A DNA stretch of 64,000 bases from CAWCCP01 sp963701245 (GTDB lineage: Bacteria; Patescibacteriota; Saccharimonadia; Saccharimonadales; UBA4665), in the NCBI GenBank assembly GCA_963701245.1, contig OY969576.1, forward strand, positions 1,054,001-1,118,000. Direction: 5' to 3'. Positions 34,783 to 44,341 of the stretch are shown here, piece by piece (within the stretch, counting starts at the first letter, position 1; each line of letters starts with the position of its first letter). The notes below the pieces were generated by a model. The model saw nothing but the letters and a program-made list of their open reading frames with translations, was not told the DNA's origin and did not search any database. The translations under genes were made by a program, and so were the position numbers.

Positions 34783-34923
34783 TTACATCCTTACGTGTTT
34801 ACTGTCAAAAACATTTTTAATAGTAGCCAGATCGTCGATCATTGGTAACATACAAATAAGTGCTCTTGCCGCCTCTGTCCACATCAGCGTCAATTTACCG
34901 TCAATTTTAATTTTGTCTAACAT
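34783..34923 (-). CDS. Possible small protein, 46 aa
   Basis: An ATG at 34921-34923 opens a frame reading MLDKIKIDGKLTLMWTEAAR...NVFDSKHVRM that stops 22 bp before the RibD-C gene on the same strand. It could be a leading small gene or a gene relic. No family recognised and no strong ribosome site. Confidence 0.25.
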   Translation of the reverse strand: MLDKIKIDGKLTLMWTEAARALICMLPMIDDLATIKNVFDSKHVRM

Positions 34924-35202
34924 GGATCCATAAATGCTTTCTAGCGACAATTACGATCCACTTTTCCGTAATTTCAAAATGAACAATGGGACTCCGATAA
35001 ACAAATAACCGTTGTGTATGTGGTATATTTTTTTCTCGTAAAAAATTTCGAAATAGTACACATTCCAATCCATGATACGTCACATGCTAAAAGTAAATCG
35101 CATGATTAGATCATCTCTTTTAGGATCACGAGGATACTACAAGTGAGAAGAATAAGTACGTACCCTTAGAAAAATAACTTCGTAACCTGGGTGAGTCGTT
35201 AG

Positions 35203-35580
35203 TCATGAGGTACTGGCTGGAGGAGCACAGGTTGGCGTACCACCCGGAAACTTATCTCTATTATTTGCAACAAATCTATAACCCCAATGCGCAACCCACC
35301 TAAACGGCGGTATCCGTACTAGCCAGCCAAGTGGCCACCAAAATCCTCCAGCACTGATCAGGATCTTGGAAATTGCTTGTGCTCCACCAAATATTTCACC
35401 ATCAGATTCTATCCATAGTAATTCATAGGCGGCTCTTTGCTTTGTCAGGTTTAGAGACATAAGGTTGGCGAATTGCCAAGGTATGACATTCGCCTCTGGC
35501 CTGGTGTGAACCTGCATCCACCTCGCGCAGCTTGAACAAAAGCCGCATTCTCCATCATATAAAACCAAAGGTCTTAGCAC
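35203..35580 (-). CDS. DCC-family (DUF393) thiol-disulfide oxidoreductase-like protein
   Basis: A 125-aa protein starting LVLYDGECGFCSSCARWM, the defining YDG.CGFC motif of the DCC family, followed by GGAQAISKIL and the C-terminal FRWVAHWGYRFVANNRDKF segment. The CxxC suggests thiol redox chemistry; exact function unknown. The start is a GTG at 35578-35580 with a poor ribosome site. Stands alone. Confidence 0.88.
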   Translation of the reverse strand: MLRPLVLYDGECGFCSSCARWMQVHTRPEANVIPWQFANLMSLNLTKQRAAYELLWIESDGEIFGGAQAISKILISAGGFWWPLGWLVRIPPFRWVAHWGYRFVANNRDKFPGGTPTCAPPASTS

Positions 35581-35694
35581 TGTTAAATAATAACAAAAAG
35601 CTTGATGTTATTAAGGGTATTTTTAAAAGTTAACTCTCCAACGTGATACTAATTTACGCTTAATGTAGTATTTAGATAACACTGGGTACTTCGA

Positions 35695-36147
35695 TTACAT
35701 CTTTCCGACAAGTCTTAACTTGGGTATGGCGTACAGTTCATGAATCTGCCATAAAAACTTAGATCTTGTCCACCATTGGAGAGAATGTTTATCCCAGGTT
35801 GAAGGTAACCTATGAGAAATAGAAAATGTAATATTTTGTTTTTTGGCTTGCACAGTGGCACGTGTAATGTGTGCTCTATGGGCAACTATTATTGCTCTGG
35901 CATACCCTTCTTTTTTCATCTGAGACTTCGCGAGGGCCAGTACCGACCAGGTGTCTATATATCCATGATTACTTTTAGCAATGAACACAGGGTTTGAAAT
36001 ATATTTGGCTACATCTTCTTGAGTAAATATCGGTAAGGCAAATGCCTTCGCTATGTCGGCTATACCTTTATTAATATCATATTGAGTTTTTTCGCTAGCT
36101 CTGCCAAAACTAAGTGCGATTACACAGTCATCTTTTAGCACGTTCAT
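35695..36147 (-). CDS. DUF218/YdcF-like protein, short
   Basis: The 150-aa product has the order expected of DUF218-type proteins: a first strand with CVIALSFGRASEKT, then NHGYIDTWSVLALAKSQM, GYARAIIVAHRAHITRATVQAKK and a C-terminal helix. It has no membrane helix and is shorter than ElyC/SanA members. These proteins are linked to envelope functions or phosphatase-like folds, but the role here is unknown. Confidence 0.6.
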   Translation of the reverse strand: MNVLKDDCVIALSFGRASEKTQYDINKGIADIAKAFALPIFTQEDVAKYISNPVFIAKSNHGYIDTWSVLALAKSQMKKEGYARAIIVAHRAHITRATVQAKKQNITFSISHRLPSTWDKHSLQWWTRSKFLWQIHELYAIPKLRLVGKM

Positions 36148-36283
36148 ACCAAAATAATAACAAAAACCTTTGAAGTGAGGCTTTTGCGTATGTTACTGCC
36201 GCCAAAACAAAAGAATACGGCTACTGAACTACGATATCTTGAAAGCTCTATACTTCAATTGCTATCGGTCAATAATCGAACTT

Positions 36284-36445
36284 TTAAATTGCCTCATCTA
36301 TTCTGTCGACAATCTTTTTGCCACCAGCTTTGAGCTTGCCTTTTGTCTCTTGTGTTTTACCTTCAATTTGGAGTTTTTTATTGTTAGTGGCTTTACCTGC
36401 CACCTGCTTCGCTTTGCCTTTAAATTTATCTGCGTTTCCACTCAT
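36284..36445 (-). CDS. CsbD-family stress protein, 53 aa
   Basis: The minus strand from ATG 36443-36445 encodes MSGNADKFKGKAKQVAGKA, then GKTQETKGKLKAGGKK, the hallmark repeated K-G-K pattern of CsbD-like general-stress proteins. An AAAGGGATC ribosome site precedes it. The neighbouring DUF5670 membrane-protein gene is a frequent stress-regulon companion in other bacteria. Confidence 0.88.
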   Translation of the reverse strand: MSGNADKFKGKAKQVAGKATNNKKLQIEGKTQETKGKLKAGGKKIVDRIDEAI

Positions 36446-36552
36446 GATATTGATCCCTTTTGTTACAAAATTAGCTTACTATAAACGCCCCTTGAAGCTT
36501 CGCAGTTTTTACAAGTATCTACGGTATAGCCATTAGCTATATTTCTAATTAT

Positions 36553-36699
36553 TTAAACTGCTCTATGCCCACGCAAAAAGTGGTAAATAATGACTATCGC
36601 CGCTATGACGAGAAGTATATGAATAAATCCTCCGCCAATATGTCCTATAAAACCCAATAACCATAACACTATCAATATTCCAGCAATAAGTAATAACAT
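36553..36699 (-). CDS. DUF5670 (lmo0937-like) small membrane protein, 48 aa
   Basis: Two membrane helices make up nearly the whole protein: LLLIAGILIVLWLLGFIG and GGFIHILLVIAAIVIIYHFLRG. This matches the lmo0937/DUF5670 family closely. The ATG at 36697-36699 is chosen because GAGAGGTGAG directly precedes it; the open frame extends upstream without support. Role unknown, often stress-associated. Confidence 0.85.
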   Translation of the reverse strand: MLLLIAGILIVLWLLGFIGHIGGGFIHILLVIAAIVIIYHFLRGHRAV

Positions 36700-36961
36700 C
36701 TCACCTCTCTCATTAGTCTTGCTAATCATAAGTATATTAAGGAAATGCGTTGCGCGATGTATGTAATCGTACTCTTTTGAGGAATAAACAAATCTAAGTA
36801 GTTTTTTATGCCATGGTACTGCAATAAACTTTATGCCCTGAACAGTTTCAGTCACAAATGAAAATACCAACTACTCTGTTTCTATGCTCTCACTTCCGCT
36901 TGGACTAGGGCATTCAAGTAATTTGATCTACTATTGGCTTCACTTTGAATAGCTAAGCTGT

Positions 36962-37402
36962 TCAAGATGGTGGAAGCCAACCCCTAGCTAATGTCGTTTG
37001 ACCTACCTCGATAATATAGCCGTCGGGATCACGGATGTAACAGCGAATCTCGGTTTCGTGTTTTTTTGGTGGTGTCAGAAATTGTGCGCCTTTTGCACTC
37101 CATTCCTTATACACTGCTTGGATATCAGCAACCCGGATGTTCAAGAAACCGCTTACCCGATTCGGATTGGTTGGAGTGGCGAGCGTAATGGTTGGTTTGT
37201 CGTCGGTAGGACCACCGCCAACATTTATGATAATCCAGGTATTGGCTAAAGCAACGTACGTCACTTCGTCGCCCTCTTCGCCACTGATAACCGTCTTACC
37301 CCCGAGTACATCAGTATAAAAGCGACGTGACCTTTCAACATCACTGGATACGATAAAATGTGCCAGTACTATCTTGTCTGTCTGAGTGGAAGATTTGGAC
37401 AT
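36962..37402 (-). CDS. VOC-family (glyoxalase-like) protein
   Basis: The 146-aa protein has the two-module VOC layout: LAHFIVSSDVERSRRFYTDVLGG, then GFLNIRVADIQAVYKEWSAKG and the closing IRDPDGYIIEVGQT with the metal-ligand Glu. Its ATG shares one base with the stop of the upstream flavin-reductase gene (TAATG), with AGAGG in front, so the two are co-translated. Substrate unknown; likely a detoxification or dioxygenase-type enzyme. Confidence 0.9.
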   Translation of the reverse strand: MSKSSTQTDKIVLAHFIVSSDVERSRRFYTDVLGGKTVISGEEGDEVTYVALANTWIIINVGGGPTDDKPTITLATPTNPNRVSGFLNIRVADIQAVYKEWSAKGAQFLTPPKKHETEIRCYIRDPDGYIIEVGQTTLARGWLPPS

Positions 37403-38142
37403 TATGAACCTCTTTTAATCTGATCTTGATGTATTGAATAGTCACTATCTTTCATTAAATTCCAACCTGCTACCGTATTACCAACCGCATCAATCCCTTT
37501 ATTATCTTTAAGCATCCTAGCCATATGCATTAGATTCCAGGCCATAAATGTTGTGTTACGATTTGTGAATTCATTATTAAAGCCAACTGGTATGTCTGAG
37601 CCTTCTACTTTGTCACCATAACTTGGTCCTGGTCCCGCCTCACCAGTCCAGCCGCAGTCAGCTTGAGGTGGAATACTGTAACCAATGTGCTGTAAAGCAA
37701 AGAGAATGTCCATTGAGCAGTGCTTGATCCCATCCTCGTTTCCGGTAATTATGCAGCCGCCGGTTTTGCCGTAGTATAGGTATTGTCCTTTTGCATTGTA
37801 ATCACCACTGTAAGCGTACATTCTTTCAATCACCATTGTTGCTACACTGCTTTTTACGCCTAGCCATATCGGCGTACAAATGACTAATATATCTACTGCC
37901 ATAATTCGTTTTTGAATCTCGGGCCACTCGTCTTTCACGCCTTCATCGCGAGCATCTTTAACCATGCCGAAGGCAATATCATGATCAAGCGCATAAATCT
38001 GCTCAATTTTAACTCCTTCTTTCTTCATGACATCGACTGCTTTATTGATAAGCAGCTGGGTATGCGACTGAGTTTTGTCTCTCTTAATCGAACAGTTAAT
38101 AAACAGGGCAGATAAATCACTAAAGTCATTCTTTTTGGCCAT
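37402..38142 (-). CDS. NAD(P)H-dependent flavin oxidoreductase (flavodoxin-like fold)
   Basis: A 246-aa member of the NADPH-dependent FMN reductase family: ALFINCSIKRDKTQSHTQLL at the FMN phosphate site, VDILVICTPIWLGVKSSVATMVIERMYAYSGD as the core strand and flavin-contact loop, and GGCIITGNEDGIKHCSMDILFALQHIGY. The last 45 residues add a helical tail. It starts after AGGAGG and is translationally coupled to the VOC gene. Probably reduces quinones, flavins or nitro compounds in the cytoplasm. Confidence 0.9.
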   Translation of the reverse strand: MAKKNDFSDLSALFINCSIKRDKTQSHTQLLINKAVDVMKKEGVKIEQIYALDHDIAFGMVKDARDEGVKDEWPEIQKRIMAVDILVICTPIWLGVKSSVATMVIERMYAYSGDYNAKGQYLYYGKTGGCIITGNEDGIKHCSMDILFALQHIGYSIPPQADCGWTGEAGPGPSYGDKVEGSDIPVGFNNEFTNRNTTFMAWNLMHMARMLKDNKGIDAVGNTVAGWNLMKDSDYSIHQDQIKRGS

Positions 38143-38392
38143 TTCTTAAAACCTCCTACCTATATTTAGAGTATAGCATTACGCTAGTGGCTTATTGAAA
38201 CGAGGTAGCGCTACCACTTCTTTTTCTCATATATTGAGATTATCTGCTTTATTCCAAGTTATCGTCAAGGTAGTACACTGAGCTCAAACTTCCTTGTGAA
38301 GTCGAGTGTAGGTATTGTTTCTACTGCGCTTGGGGATGTACATGTTATCTATCAACAGAAAATTTGCAACTAATCTTTGGGGCAAGTCTCGA

Positions 38393-39124
38393 TTAATGCA
38401 CCACGAAGATACTCAAAAACATAGCCCCGATAAACAAAATGCCAAACGCTCCATCAAAGATATACTCAAACTTTCTATTAATCTGATTATACTTAACCGC
38501 CACCCCTTCAGCACGTAAGCGCGTCGCCAGTTCCGGTACACCTGCAGAATCTACTAGTTTAGTGTTAATTACAAGTGTTGCGAAGATAGCCACACCCCGT
38601 AGACCACCGGCGCTCGGCGGCAACATAGGACTGCTTAATGGCGTACAGCCATATTTCTTATCATTTACCCGTATACTAATCGAACCCAATTCGACGTTAA
38701 GCAGCTGAATGTCCCCAAAGTGCGTCTCGAATATCGTCTTTGACTGATCTCGGACATCCGTAAGCCGGATAACTTTATCACTGTTATTCCAACTGAGAAT
38801 CCCTCGAGGTGGATATCTAAAAATATTAGAATGTCCGCTAGTGTACTGGACTGGCAGCTCATGTAGCGTAGCGTCGACTGGTGGTAATGGCGCTCCATCC
38901 CATTTAAGTTTCCAATATTTTATCGCAAAAACAATAAAGGGGATGCAAAATATAACTAGCAGTACAATCGACAGACCGCCTATAGTAACCAATTTATCGT
39001 TCATTACTGATTGTGATGGATACCGATTGGAGAGAGAAAAGGAACCGAAACCTAGAAGTCCAACAAAAAGCACTATGCCGATGTATGTGAATGCTCGTTT
39101 CCGGTATGGATAATTAGACTGCAT
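38393..39124 (-). CDS. Uncharacterised membrane protein, 243 aa
   Basis: Two N-terminal membrane helices (about 14-31 and 46-66), a beta-rich region resembling a PH-like domain (ILSWNNSDKVIRLTDVRDQSKTIFETHFGDIQLLNVE), and a C-terminal helix (FGILFIGAMFLSIFVV). Family not recognised. The ATG at 39122-39124 is preferred because TATAGT (39132-39137) ends exactly seven bases before it, with TTAATA 17 bp further up, predicting a leaderless transcript. Confidence 0.65.
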   Translation of the reverse strand: MQSNYPYRKRAFTYIGIVLFVGLLGFGSFSLSNRYPSQSVMNDKLVTIGGLSIVLLVIFCIPFIVFAIKYWKLKWDGAPLPPVDATLHELPVQYTSGHSNIFRYPPRGILSWNNSDKVIRLTDVRDQSKTIFETHFGDIQLLNVELGSISIRVNDKKYGCTPLSSPMLPPSAGGLRGVAIFATLVINTKLVDSAGVPELATRLRAEGVAVKYNQINRKFEYIFDGAFGILFIGAMFLSIFVVH

Positions 39125-39219
39125 ACGCAACACTATAATACTGTATTTTTAAGCTATTAAGTATAAGCAAGATGCAACAAATTGAGTAGGCCACTGCTTT
39201 AGCGCAGTGCAGCAGTTAT

Positions 39220-39247
39220 TTTACAAATCAGTGATCGTATGTATACT
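39220..39247 (+). promoter_or_regulatory. Promoter of the Pro/Gln-rich membrane protein gene
   Basis: TTTACA (39220-39225), a 16-bp spacer and TATACT (39242-39247) resemble a sigma70-type promoter 28 bp before the start codon. AAAAAGGATAAC then provides a ribosome site. Confidence 0.5.
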
Positions 39248-39275
39248 GTGACTAGATTAAAAAGGATAACAAAAA

Positions 39276-39785
39276 ATGGATCCAAATGCGCAAACACCAC
39301 AACCACAACCAGAACCACAGCCACAGCCAACCGCTCCGCCGACAGTCAATCCAGTAACACCTCTATCTCCGGCTCCGTCAACGGTAGGCTCTCCTGCCGT
39401 CAAGAAGATTAAGAATAGTGGAGATTCTGTGTTTTATCTCGGCATTTTTTTAACGATCGTTTTAGCTCTCGTGAGCCTTGCGGTGATAGCTGGTCATGCA
39501 AATACCGCCCATCAGACAGTTCGACTCATCATTACAGGATTTGAAGTATTGCTAGGTATTGGCATGATCGTGAATGGTCGTCGCCTCAAATCGATGACGT
39601 CTGATACGCCTAAGGCAATAGCAGCCTTAAATGTATCGATTGGACTTTGTGGGGGAGTACTTATTTTAAGCATAATCGAGTCCGCACTAAAAAAACCAAT
39701 TGCGCTACCAATACAAGGACTACTCGCGCTCGTTGCGGTGATATATCTGATTGTCGTACGCGGGCAACTCAAGAAGCTATCGTAG
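39276..39785 (+). CDS. Membrane protein with Pro/Gln-rich cytoplasmic head
   Basis: The 169-aa product has a 40-residue proline/glutamine-rich N-terminus (QTPQPQPEPQPQPTAPP) followed by four membrane helices (about 50-70, 80-97, 112-130, 138-155). It starts behind AAAAAGGATAAC. No family recognised; this layout is common among small Saccharibacteria membrane proteins. Confidence 0.65.
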   Translation: MDPNAQTPQPQPEPQPQPTAPPTVNPVTPLSPAPSTVGSPAVKKIKNSGDSVFYLGIFLTIVLALVSLAVIAGHANTAHQTVRLIITGFEVLLGIGMIVNGRRLKSMTSDTPKAIAALNVSIGLCGGVLILSIIESALKKPIALPIQGLLALVAVIYLIVVRGQLKKLS

Positions 39786-39952
39786 TCGCAAACCAAGTAT
39801 CATTTTTTTGTCACAAAAAAGACACCGAAATGAACAATAATCTTCATAAACAGAAAGCTCATTCTCTGTTCATATTTATCAATAAGACTTTGAATTTACT
39901 TTTAATCGTAGATCTCCTACCAATGTCCTTGTAATAATCTCTTAACATATTC

Positions 39953-39988
39953 TTGCATTCTTTTACATTTTATGCTAGAATATTATTT
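39953..39988 (+). promoter_or_regulatory. Promoter of the BcsA-like synthase operon, predicted leaderless
   Basis: TTGCAT (39953-39958), a 17-bp spacer ending in an extended TGC, and TAGAAT (39976-39981) make a strong promoter. Only seven bases separate the -10 box from the ATG at 39989, and there is no ribosome site, so the mRNA should start at or beside the start codon. Confidence 0.7.
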
Positions 39989-41623
39989 ATGGATGCGTCC
40001 ATTCTAGGTTTGGGAAGTAAAAATAACGGTAGTCAGCGCCTGCATGGTCCGACACTGTCTTTACTTATTGGTTTAGCTGCAATCGGCGCTTTGTTGTATG
40101 CCAAGTTCTTATATAATCCGGTAAATGCGGGTAACTTGGATACCTATACAATTGTTCTAATTGCAGAAAGTCTTTTGCTACTTCAAGCTCTTATTTCACT
40201 ATGGACAATTCTCTCCGGCGGCTTCAATCCCCGGGATTATGATTACAATACCGCGAAAAGTAAACTACTTGGAATGGCTTCGCTGCCTTTGGTAAACCGA
40301 AGCGCACCGCTTTATATCTATGGTAAGCCCATCCGGACAGATGTTTTCGTTACCGTCTATGGTGAACCCTTGGCTACTATCCAGCGAACTGTCACAGCTG
40401 CTCGCGATATTATCGGGGTGCATCAAACTTATATTCTCGATGACGGCACTTCACCAAGTGTGGAAGCTCTTGCTAAAAAACTCGGCGTCAAGTATATAGC
40501 CAGAACTGATCATGAAGGCGCGAAAGCGGGCAATATCAATCATGCACTAACCGTTACCAAAGGTGATTTTTTCGTTATTTTTGATGCCGATTTTATCGCG
40601 CATCCCAACTTCTTACTTGAAACCGTACCGTTTTTCGCCAATAAACACATTGCTTTTGTGCAGACACCCCAAATCTACGGTAACCAAAAAAACCTCATCT
40701 CACGCGGCGCTGGCTTCATGCAAAATGTTTTTTATCAGCTCATCCAGCCCGGCAAGAATCGTTTTAACGCAGCCTTTTGTGTTGGCACAAACGTCATCTT
40801 TCGACGCTCTGCTGTTGAGAAAATCGGCGGCATTTACACAGCATCCAAGTCAGAAGATATCTGGACCTCATTGATTCTGCACGAAGCTGGCTATCAATCG
40901 GTTTTTATTAGTGATCGTTTGGCTATTGGTGCCGCTCCGGAAACCGTCGGAACTTATTTCAAACAACAACTCAGGTGGGCTACCGGTGGATTCGAAATTC
41001 TGCTACATTACAACTTTTTTAAGAGTAAACTCAGCTTCGACCAAAAGCTACAATACATATCAACTGCCGGCTATTATCTGAATGGCATTGCTATTCTGTT
41101 GCTCATGTCATTACCGCCGCTGCAAATATTTTTCAACCAATCACCAGTTAACCTTGCTGTTGCCTTCTGGGTGTGGCTCGTTTCGTATCTTGCGTTTTAC
41201 GGGCTGCAAGTTATATTAGCGTTCTTTACGATGGGTGGCTTCCGTTTGGAAACGATAGTGATTGCCATGGTATCTTTTCCAATCTACGTCAAAGCCCTTT
41301 TAAATGTACTACTACGACGTGATATCAGCTGGCAAGCCACTGGAGATGCTGCTCAGAAAAACGATCCGTTGAATTTCGTTTCCAGCCAAATAATGCTCTT
41401 CATTTTTCTGACATTTACGACAGTCGTCGGCTTTTGGAAATATTACTTCACAGGCACATTCTCGTTGTCACTGGTCTGGAACATTATTAACACTTTAATT
41501 TTTGGTACTTTCCTACTTGCTGTGGTGCGCGAACGCCGTGCTCTAAAAGCTCAGTCCAGTAAGCGAGCTGTGAAACGTGTCATCAGTCGACGAACTTTAA
41601 CACTTCAACTTGGAAAGGCCTAA
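39989..41623 (+). CDS. BcsA/CrdS-like processive GT2 polysaccharide synthase
   Basis: A 544-aa membrane synthase. Two N-terminal helices are followed by a cytoplasmic GT2 domain with all processive-synthase motifs: the first Asp in ILDDGTS (about 151-152), DAD (about 199-201), the catalytic base in SKSEDIW (Asp290), and QQLRW (326-330); at least five C-terminal helices would form the pore. There is no PilZ domain, so no direct c-di-GMP control is visible. It should polymerise a beta-linked glucan from UDP-glucose and extrude it. The longer frame starting at 39953 begins inside the promoter and is rejected. Confidence 0.93.
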   Translation: MDASILGLGSKNNGSQRLHGPTLSLLIGLAAIGALLYAKFLYNPVNAGNLDTYTIVLIAESLLLLQALISLWTILSGGFNPRDYDYNTAKSKLLGMASLPLVNRSAPLYIYGKPIRTDVFVTVYGEPLATIQRTVTAARDIIGVHQTYILDDGTSPSVEALAKKLGVKYIARTDHEGAKAGNINHALTVTKGDFFVIFDADFIAHPNFLLETVPFFANKHIAFVQTPQIYGNQKNLISRGAGFMQNVFYQLIQPGKNRFNAAFCVGTNVIFRRSAVEKIGGIYTASKSEDIWTSLILHEAGYQSVFISDRLAIGAAPETVGTYFKQQLRWATGGFEILLHYNFFKSKLSFDQKLQYISTAGYYLNGIAILLLMSLPPLQIFFNQSPVNLAVAFWVWLVSYLAFYGLQVILAFFTMGGFRLETIVIAMVSFPIYVKALLNVLLRRDISWQATGDAAQKNDPLNFVSSQIMLFIFLTFTTVVGFWKYYFTGTFSLSLVWNIINTLIFGTFLLAVVRERRALKAQSSKRAVKRVISRRTLTLQLGKA

Positions 41624-41627
41624 AGAA

Positions 41628-42350
41628 ATGAATTTCAAAGCCCGCTTAAAATTACTAGTCAGTATTATTATGGTACTCCTCATCTGTGGCGCACTGTCCG
41701 TTTACGTCAATTACTCAGAATCGACCGTCGGTTCAAGTGACGCCTCATTGCAGCTCAATACGTATGACGTCGGTAGCGAATACGATGGCATTATGACGGC
41801 TCAGGATATTTCCGTTGGTGATCAGGTCGCTAAAGGTGAAACACTGTTTGAAATCAGAAGCGACGTATTGAGCCAGGAGCTTACCAGTGGTGAGGTACAG
41901 GCTGCTAATTTAAGTTATAAAATCGACCCCAATAATAACGCGCTCATCTTTACGGCAGCGCAATCCGGAATCGTCACCGAACTGGATTATAGTCAAGGCT
42001 CCTTCGTAACCGCCGGAAAAATAATAGCAGTCATCGCCAATACCTCAAAAGCTGCCGTGACCGCCAATTATTACCTCTCTAATCCACAGTACGACCGCTT
42101 GAGTCCCACTACGCCGGTTATCGTCCACCTAGCTGGAAATATACAAACTGGGGCAACCATTGCTGGTATCAGTCAGTATTCACAAGCTGGACATACCGTG
42201 ACGAGTATCAAATTAACGCTGGATCATTTGAATAGTAACGAGACAGAGTACGATTCCGACGCTCCGGTAAGCGCGACTTTACAACTCAATACCCATCCGA
42301 TGTACGTCCAGATTGAGCGATACGCCAAAACCGAAATGCATTCCTTATGA
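41628..42350 (+). CDS. HlyD-like (biotinyl-lipoyl) membrane fusion-type protein
   Basis: The 240-aa product has one N-terminal helix (about 8-27) and outer beta-rich sequence of the lipoyl/barrel-sandwich type: YDGIMTAQDISVGDQVAKGETLFEI and IFTAAQSGIVTELDYSQGSFVTAGKIIAVIAN, two half-motifs around a short insert instead of a long coiled coil. Similar proteins accompany BcsA-like synthases (Alg44 type). The ATG at 41628 is chosen (GGAAAGG upstream); it lies 4 bp after the synthase stop. It probably helps guide the nascent polymer outside the membrane. Confidence 0.85.
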   Translation: MNFKARLKLLVSIIMVLLICGALSVYVNYSESTVGSSDASLQLNTYDVGSEYDGIMTAQDISVGDQVAKGETLFEIRSDVLSQELTSGEVQAANLSYKIDPNNNALIFTAAQSGIVTELDYSQGSFVTAGKIIAVIANTSKAAVTANYYLSNPQYDRLSPTTPVIVHLAGNIQTGATIAGISQYSQAGHTVTSIKLTLDHLNSNETEYDSDAPVSATLQLNTHPMYVQIERYAKTEMHSL

Positions 42351-44341
42351 GCCGACTAAAAAAGTTGCTCATCGGTAGTACAGTTCTTCTGATTATATTG
42401 TGCAGCCTATTTCTGTTTTTAAAACTCGAAGCTCAGAATAACACGAGTCTGAAAACAAATGTTGCCTCACTTCCAAAAGAGGCTCCGGCAACACCCACCC
42501 TACAACTGAAACCGGGGCTTTTGCCACCAACTAATAAATGGTTCAGTTCACTTGTGTTCTCTACTGCCAATCAGCCGATCTATGCCTATCCGTTAAGCTT
42601 TGCCCCAACACCGAACGGCTTTAGCTTCGGGGTACCTACAGTAGTAAACAGTTCATCAGCTATTTTTGGAAGCCACAATCCTGATGTAGTGGTTACTATG
42701 GGTGGCACCAAACACTTGGTAGAAGCATATGATGATGACTCAGTCGAAATGGCAACCCAAAACAACCAAAACGTGACCATTGCCGAAACCAGAATTAGCC
42801 ATGGCTCTCCATATATTTTTAGTACATTTTCTACGACCGATAAAGTATCTATCGATTCATTAGGGACCATCAAGCAATACGACGCGAACGGCTACGAAAT
42901 AACGCTTGGTGATAAGATGTACGGAGTAGCATCCGATAAAGGTCTCTCGCTCGGTCCGACGGGTCTTACTTATACCTCCAGTCCAGGCAGCGTATTATCG
43001 CTGTTTGCAATCCCAAGCAATGGCAATCAACAAACTTTCTTCATGGATGCCGCACACCCAATTACCGGTACCTCGGTAACGTATCAGACTACCCCGACAA
43101 CGATCACTACTAATTATCACTACCAAACATCAGGCGGCAGTACTATATTCGCCGATCTACCTACAATGCACCTAAAAGGTACGCCGATGGCCGGCACTTT
43201 TGATACCATTCTAGGCGTTCAACAGTTATATCAAGGTAATAATTTTACCGACACTGAACCGGCACCGTCGATGCCTAGCAGCCAACTTACCCTCAATAAA
43301 ATAAGCAGCTCAGAGCGCCAAACTCTCATCTCGGATATTACTGCCGACACAGAGACACTAAACTTCACCCAAACCGATACCTATTTCGGCGGCAAGGAAT
43401 TGTACCGCGCCGCACAGTTGCTGCAGCTCGCTGAACAATTACACCAAACCAGTGATGCGAATATCATAAAAACCAAATTAGCGAGCAGATTATCTGAATG
43501 GTTGACACCAAACGATAGTTTAAGCCGCAATACTCTCTATTTTTATTACGATACTGAATACAAAGGCATTGTTGGCAAACAACCTAGTTACGGCTCCGAC
43601 CAGTTTAACGATCATCAATTCCACTACGGCTATTTTATCTATGCCGCCGCCATTCTCGGTAGCTACGACCATACTTTTCTGACTCAGTACGAAACGGCGG
43701 TAAATACACTCGTTGCCGATATTGCCAGTCCGGTGCAAACAAGCTACTTTCCAAAAATGAGAGTCTTCGATCCATACGTCGGTCACAGTTGGGCATCCGG
43801 CAATGGCGATTTCGCCGACGGCAATAACCAGGAGTCAAGTTCTGAAGCCATTAACGCTTGGTACGCAACGTATCTATGGTCAACAATGACAAACAATACA
43901 AGTCTAAAAAGCGAAGCTATTTGGCTGTATGCTCATGAAACGACTGCCGCCAACGCCAACTGGCTCTCAATCCCCAAAAATAACGGTTCAGGTCCAGCAT
44001 ATGACTATCCGTACGCCGGCATGGTTTGGGGTGATAAGCTCGCTTATGCTACATTCTTCAATGCCCAGCCAGCGGCAGTTCTCGGAATCCAGTTGATTCC
44101 GATGAGTCCCGGACAAGCTTACCTTGCCGACAACAAATCTGCCATTACTAGTAACTTGTCAGCAACGGTTCCAGAAGCAAGCGACTATAACGTACAGTAT
44201 GGTGATTATCTTTTAATGTACGAGGCCCTTGCCAACCCCAAAGCTGCACTAAAAAACCTATCTCAACTTGCACCACAAAACATCGATAACGGCGACTCCC
44301 TGTCCTATGTAACGGCGTGGGTCTACTCGCACCAAAATTAA
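42347..44341 (+). CDS. Membrane-anchored GH81 endo-beta-1,3-glucanase
   Basis: A 664-aa protein with an N-terminal helix (7-27) and an outer GH81 domain. The family's catalytic blocks are clear: FNDHQFHYGYFIYAAAIL with Asp422, and GDFADGNNQESSSEAINAWY with Glu496 and Glu500, plus the LPPTNKWFSSLVF start and the SYGSDQ segment. GH81 enzymes cut beta-1,3-glucans such as laminarin and curdlan. The ATG overlaps the stop of the HlyD-like gene by 4 bp, so the glucanase is tightly co-expressed with the synthase. This placement suggests it trims or releases the polymer made by the operon. Confidence 0.92.
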   Translation: MSRLKKLLIGSTVLLIILCSLFLFLKLEAQNNTSLKTNVASLPKEAPATPTLQLKPGLLPPTNKWFSSLVFSTANQPIYAYPLSFAPTPNGFSFGVPTVVNSSSAIFGSHNPDVVVTMGGTKHLVEAYDDDSVEMATQNNQNVTIAETRISHGSPYIFSTFSTTDKVSIDSLGTIKQYDANGYEITLGDKMYGVASDKGLSLGPTGLTYTSSPGSVLSLFAIPSNGNQQTFFMDAAHPITGTSVTYQTTPTTITTNYHYQTSGGSTIFADLPTMHLKGTPMAGTFDTILGVQQLYQGNNFTDTEPAPSMPSSQLTLNKISSSERQTLISDITADTETLNFTQTDTYFGGKELYRAAQLLQLAEQLHQTSDANIIKTKLASRLSEWLTPNDSLSRNTLYFYYDTEYKGIVGKQPSYGSDQFNDHQFHYGYFIYAAAILGSYDHTFLTQYETAVNTLVADIASPVQTSYFPKMRVFDPYVGHSWASGNGDFADGNNQESSSEAINAWYATYLWSTMTNNTSLKSEAIWLYAHETTAANANWLSIPKNNGSGPAYDYPYAGMVWGDKLAYATFFNAQPAAVLGIQLIPMSPGQAYLADNKSAITSNLSATVPEASDYNVQYGDYLLMYEALANPKAALKNLSQLAPQNIDNGDSLSYVTAWVYSHQN

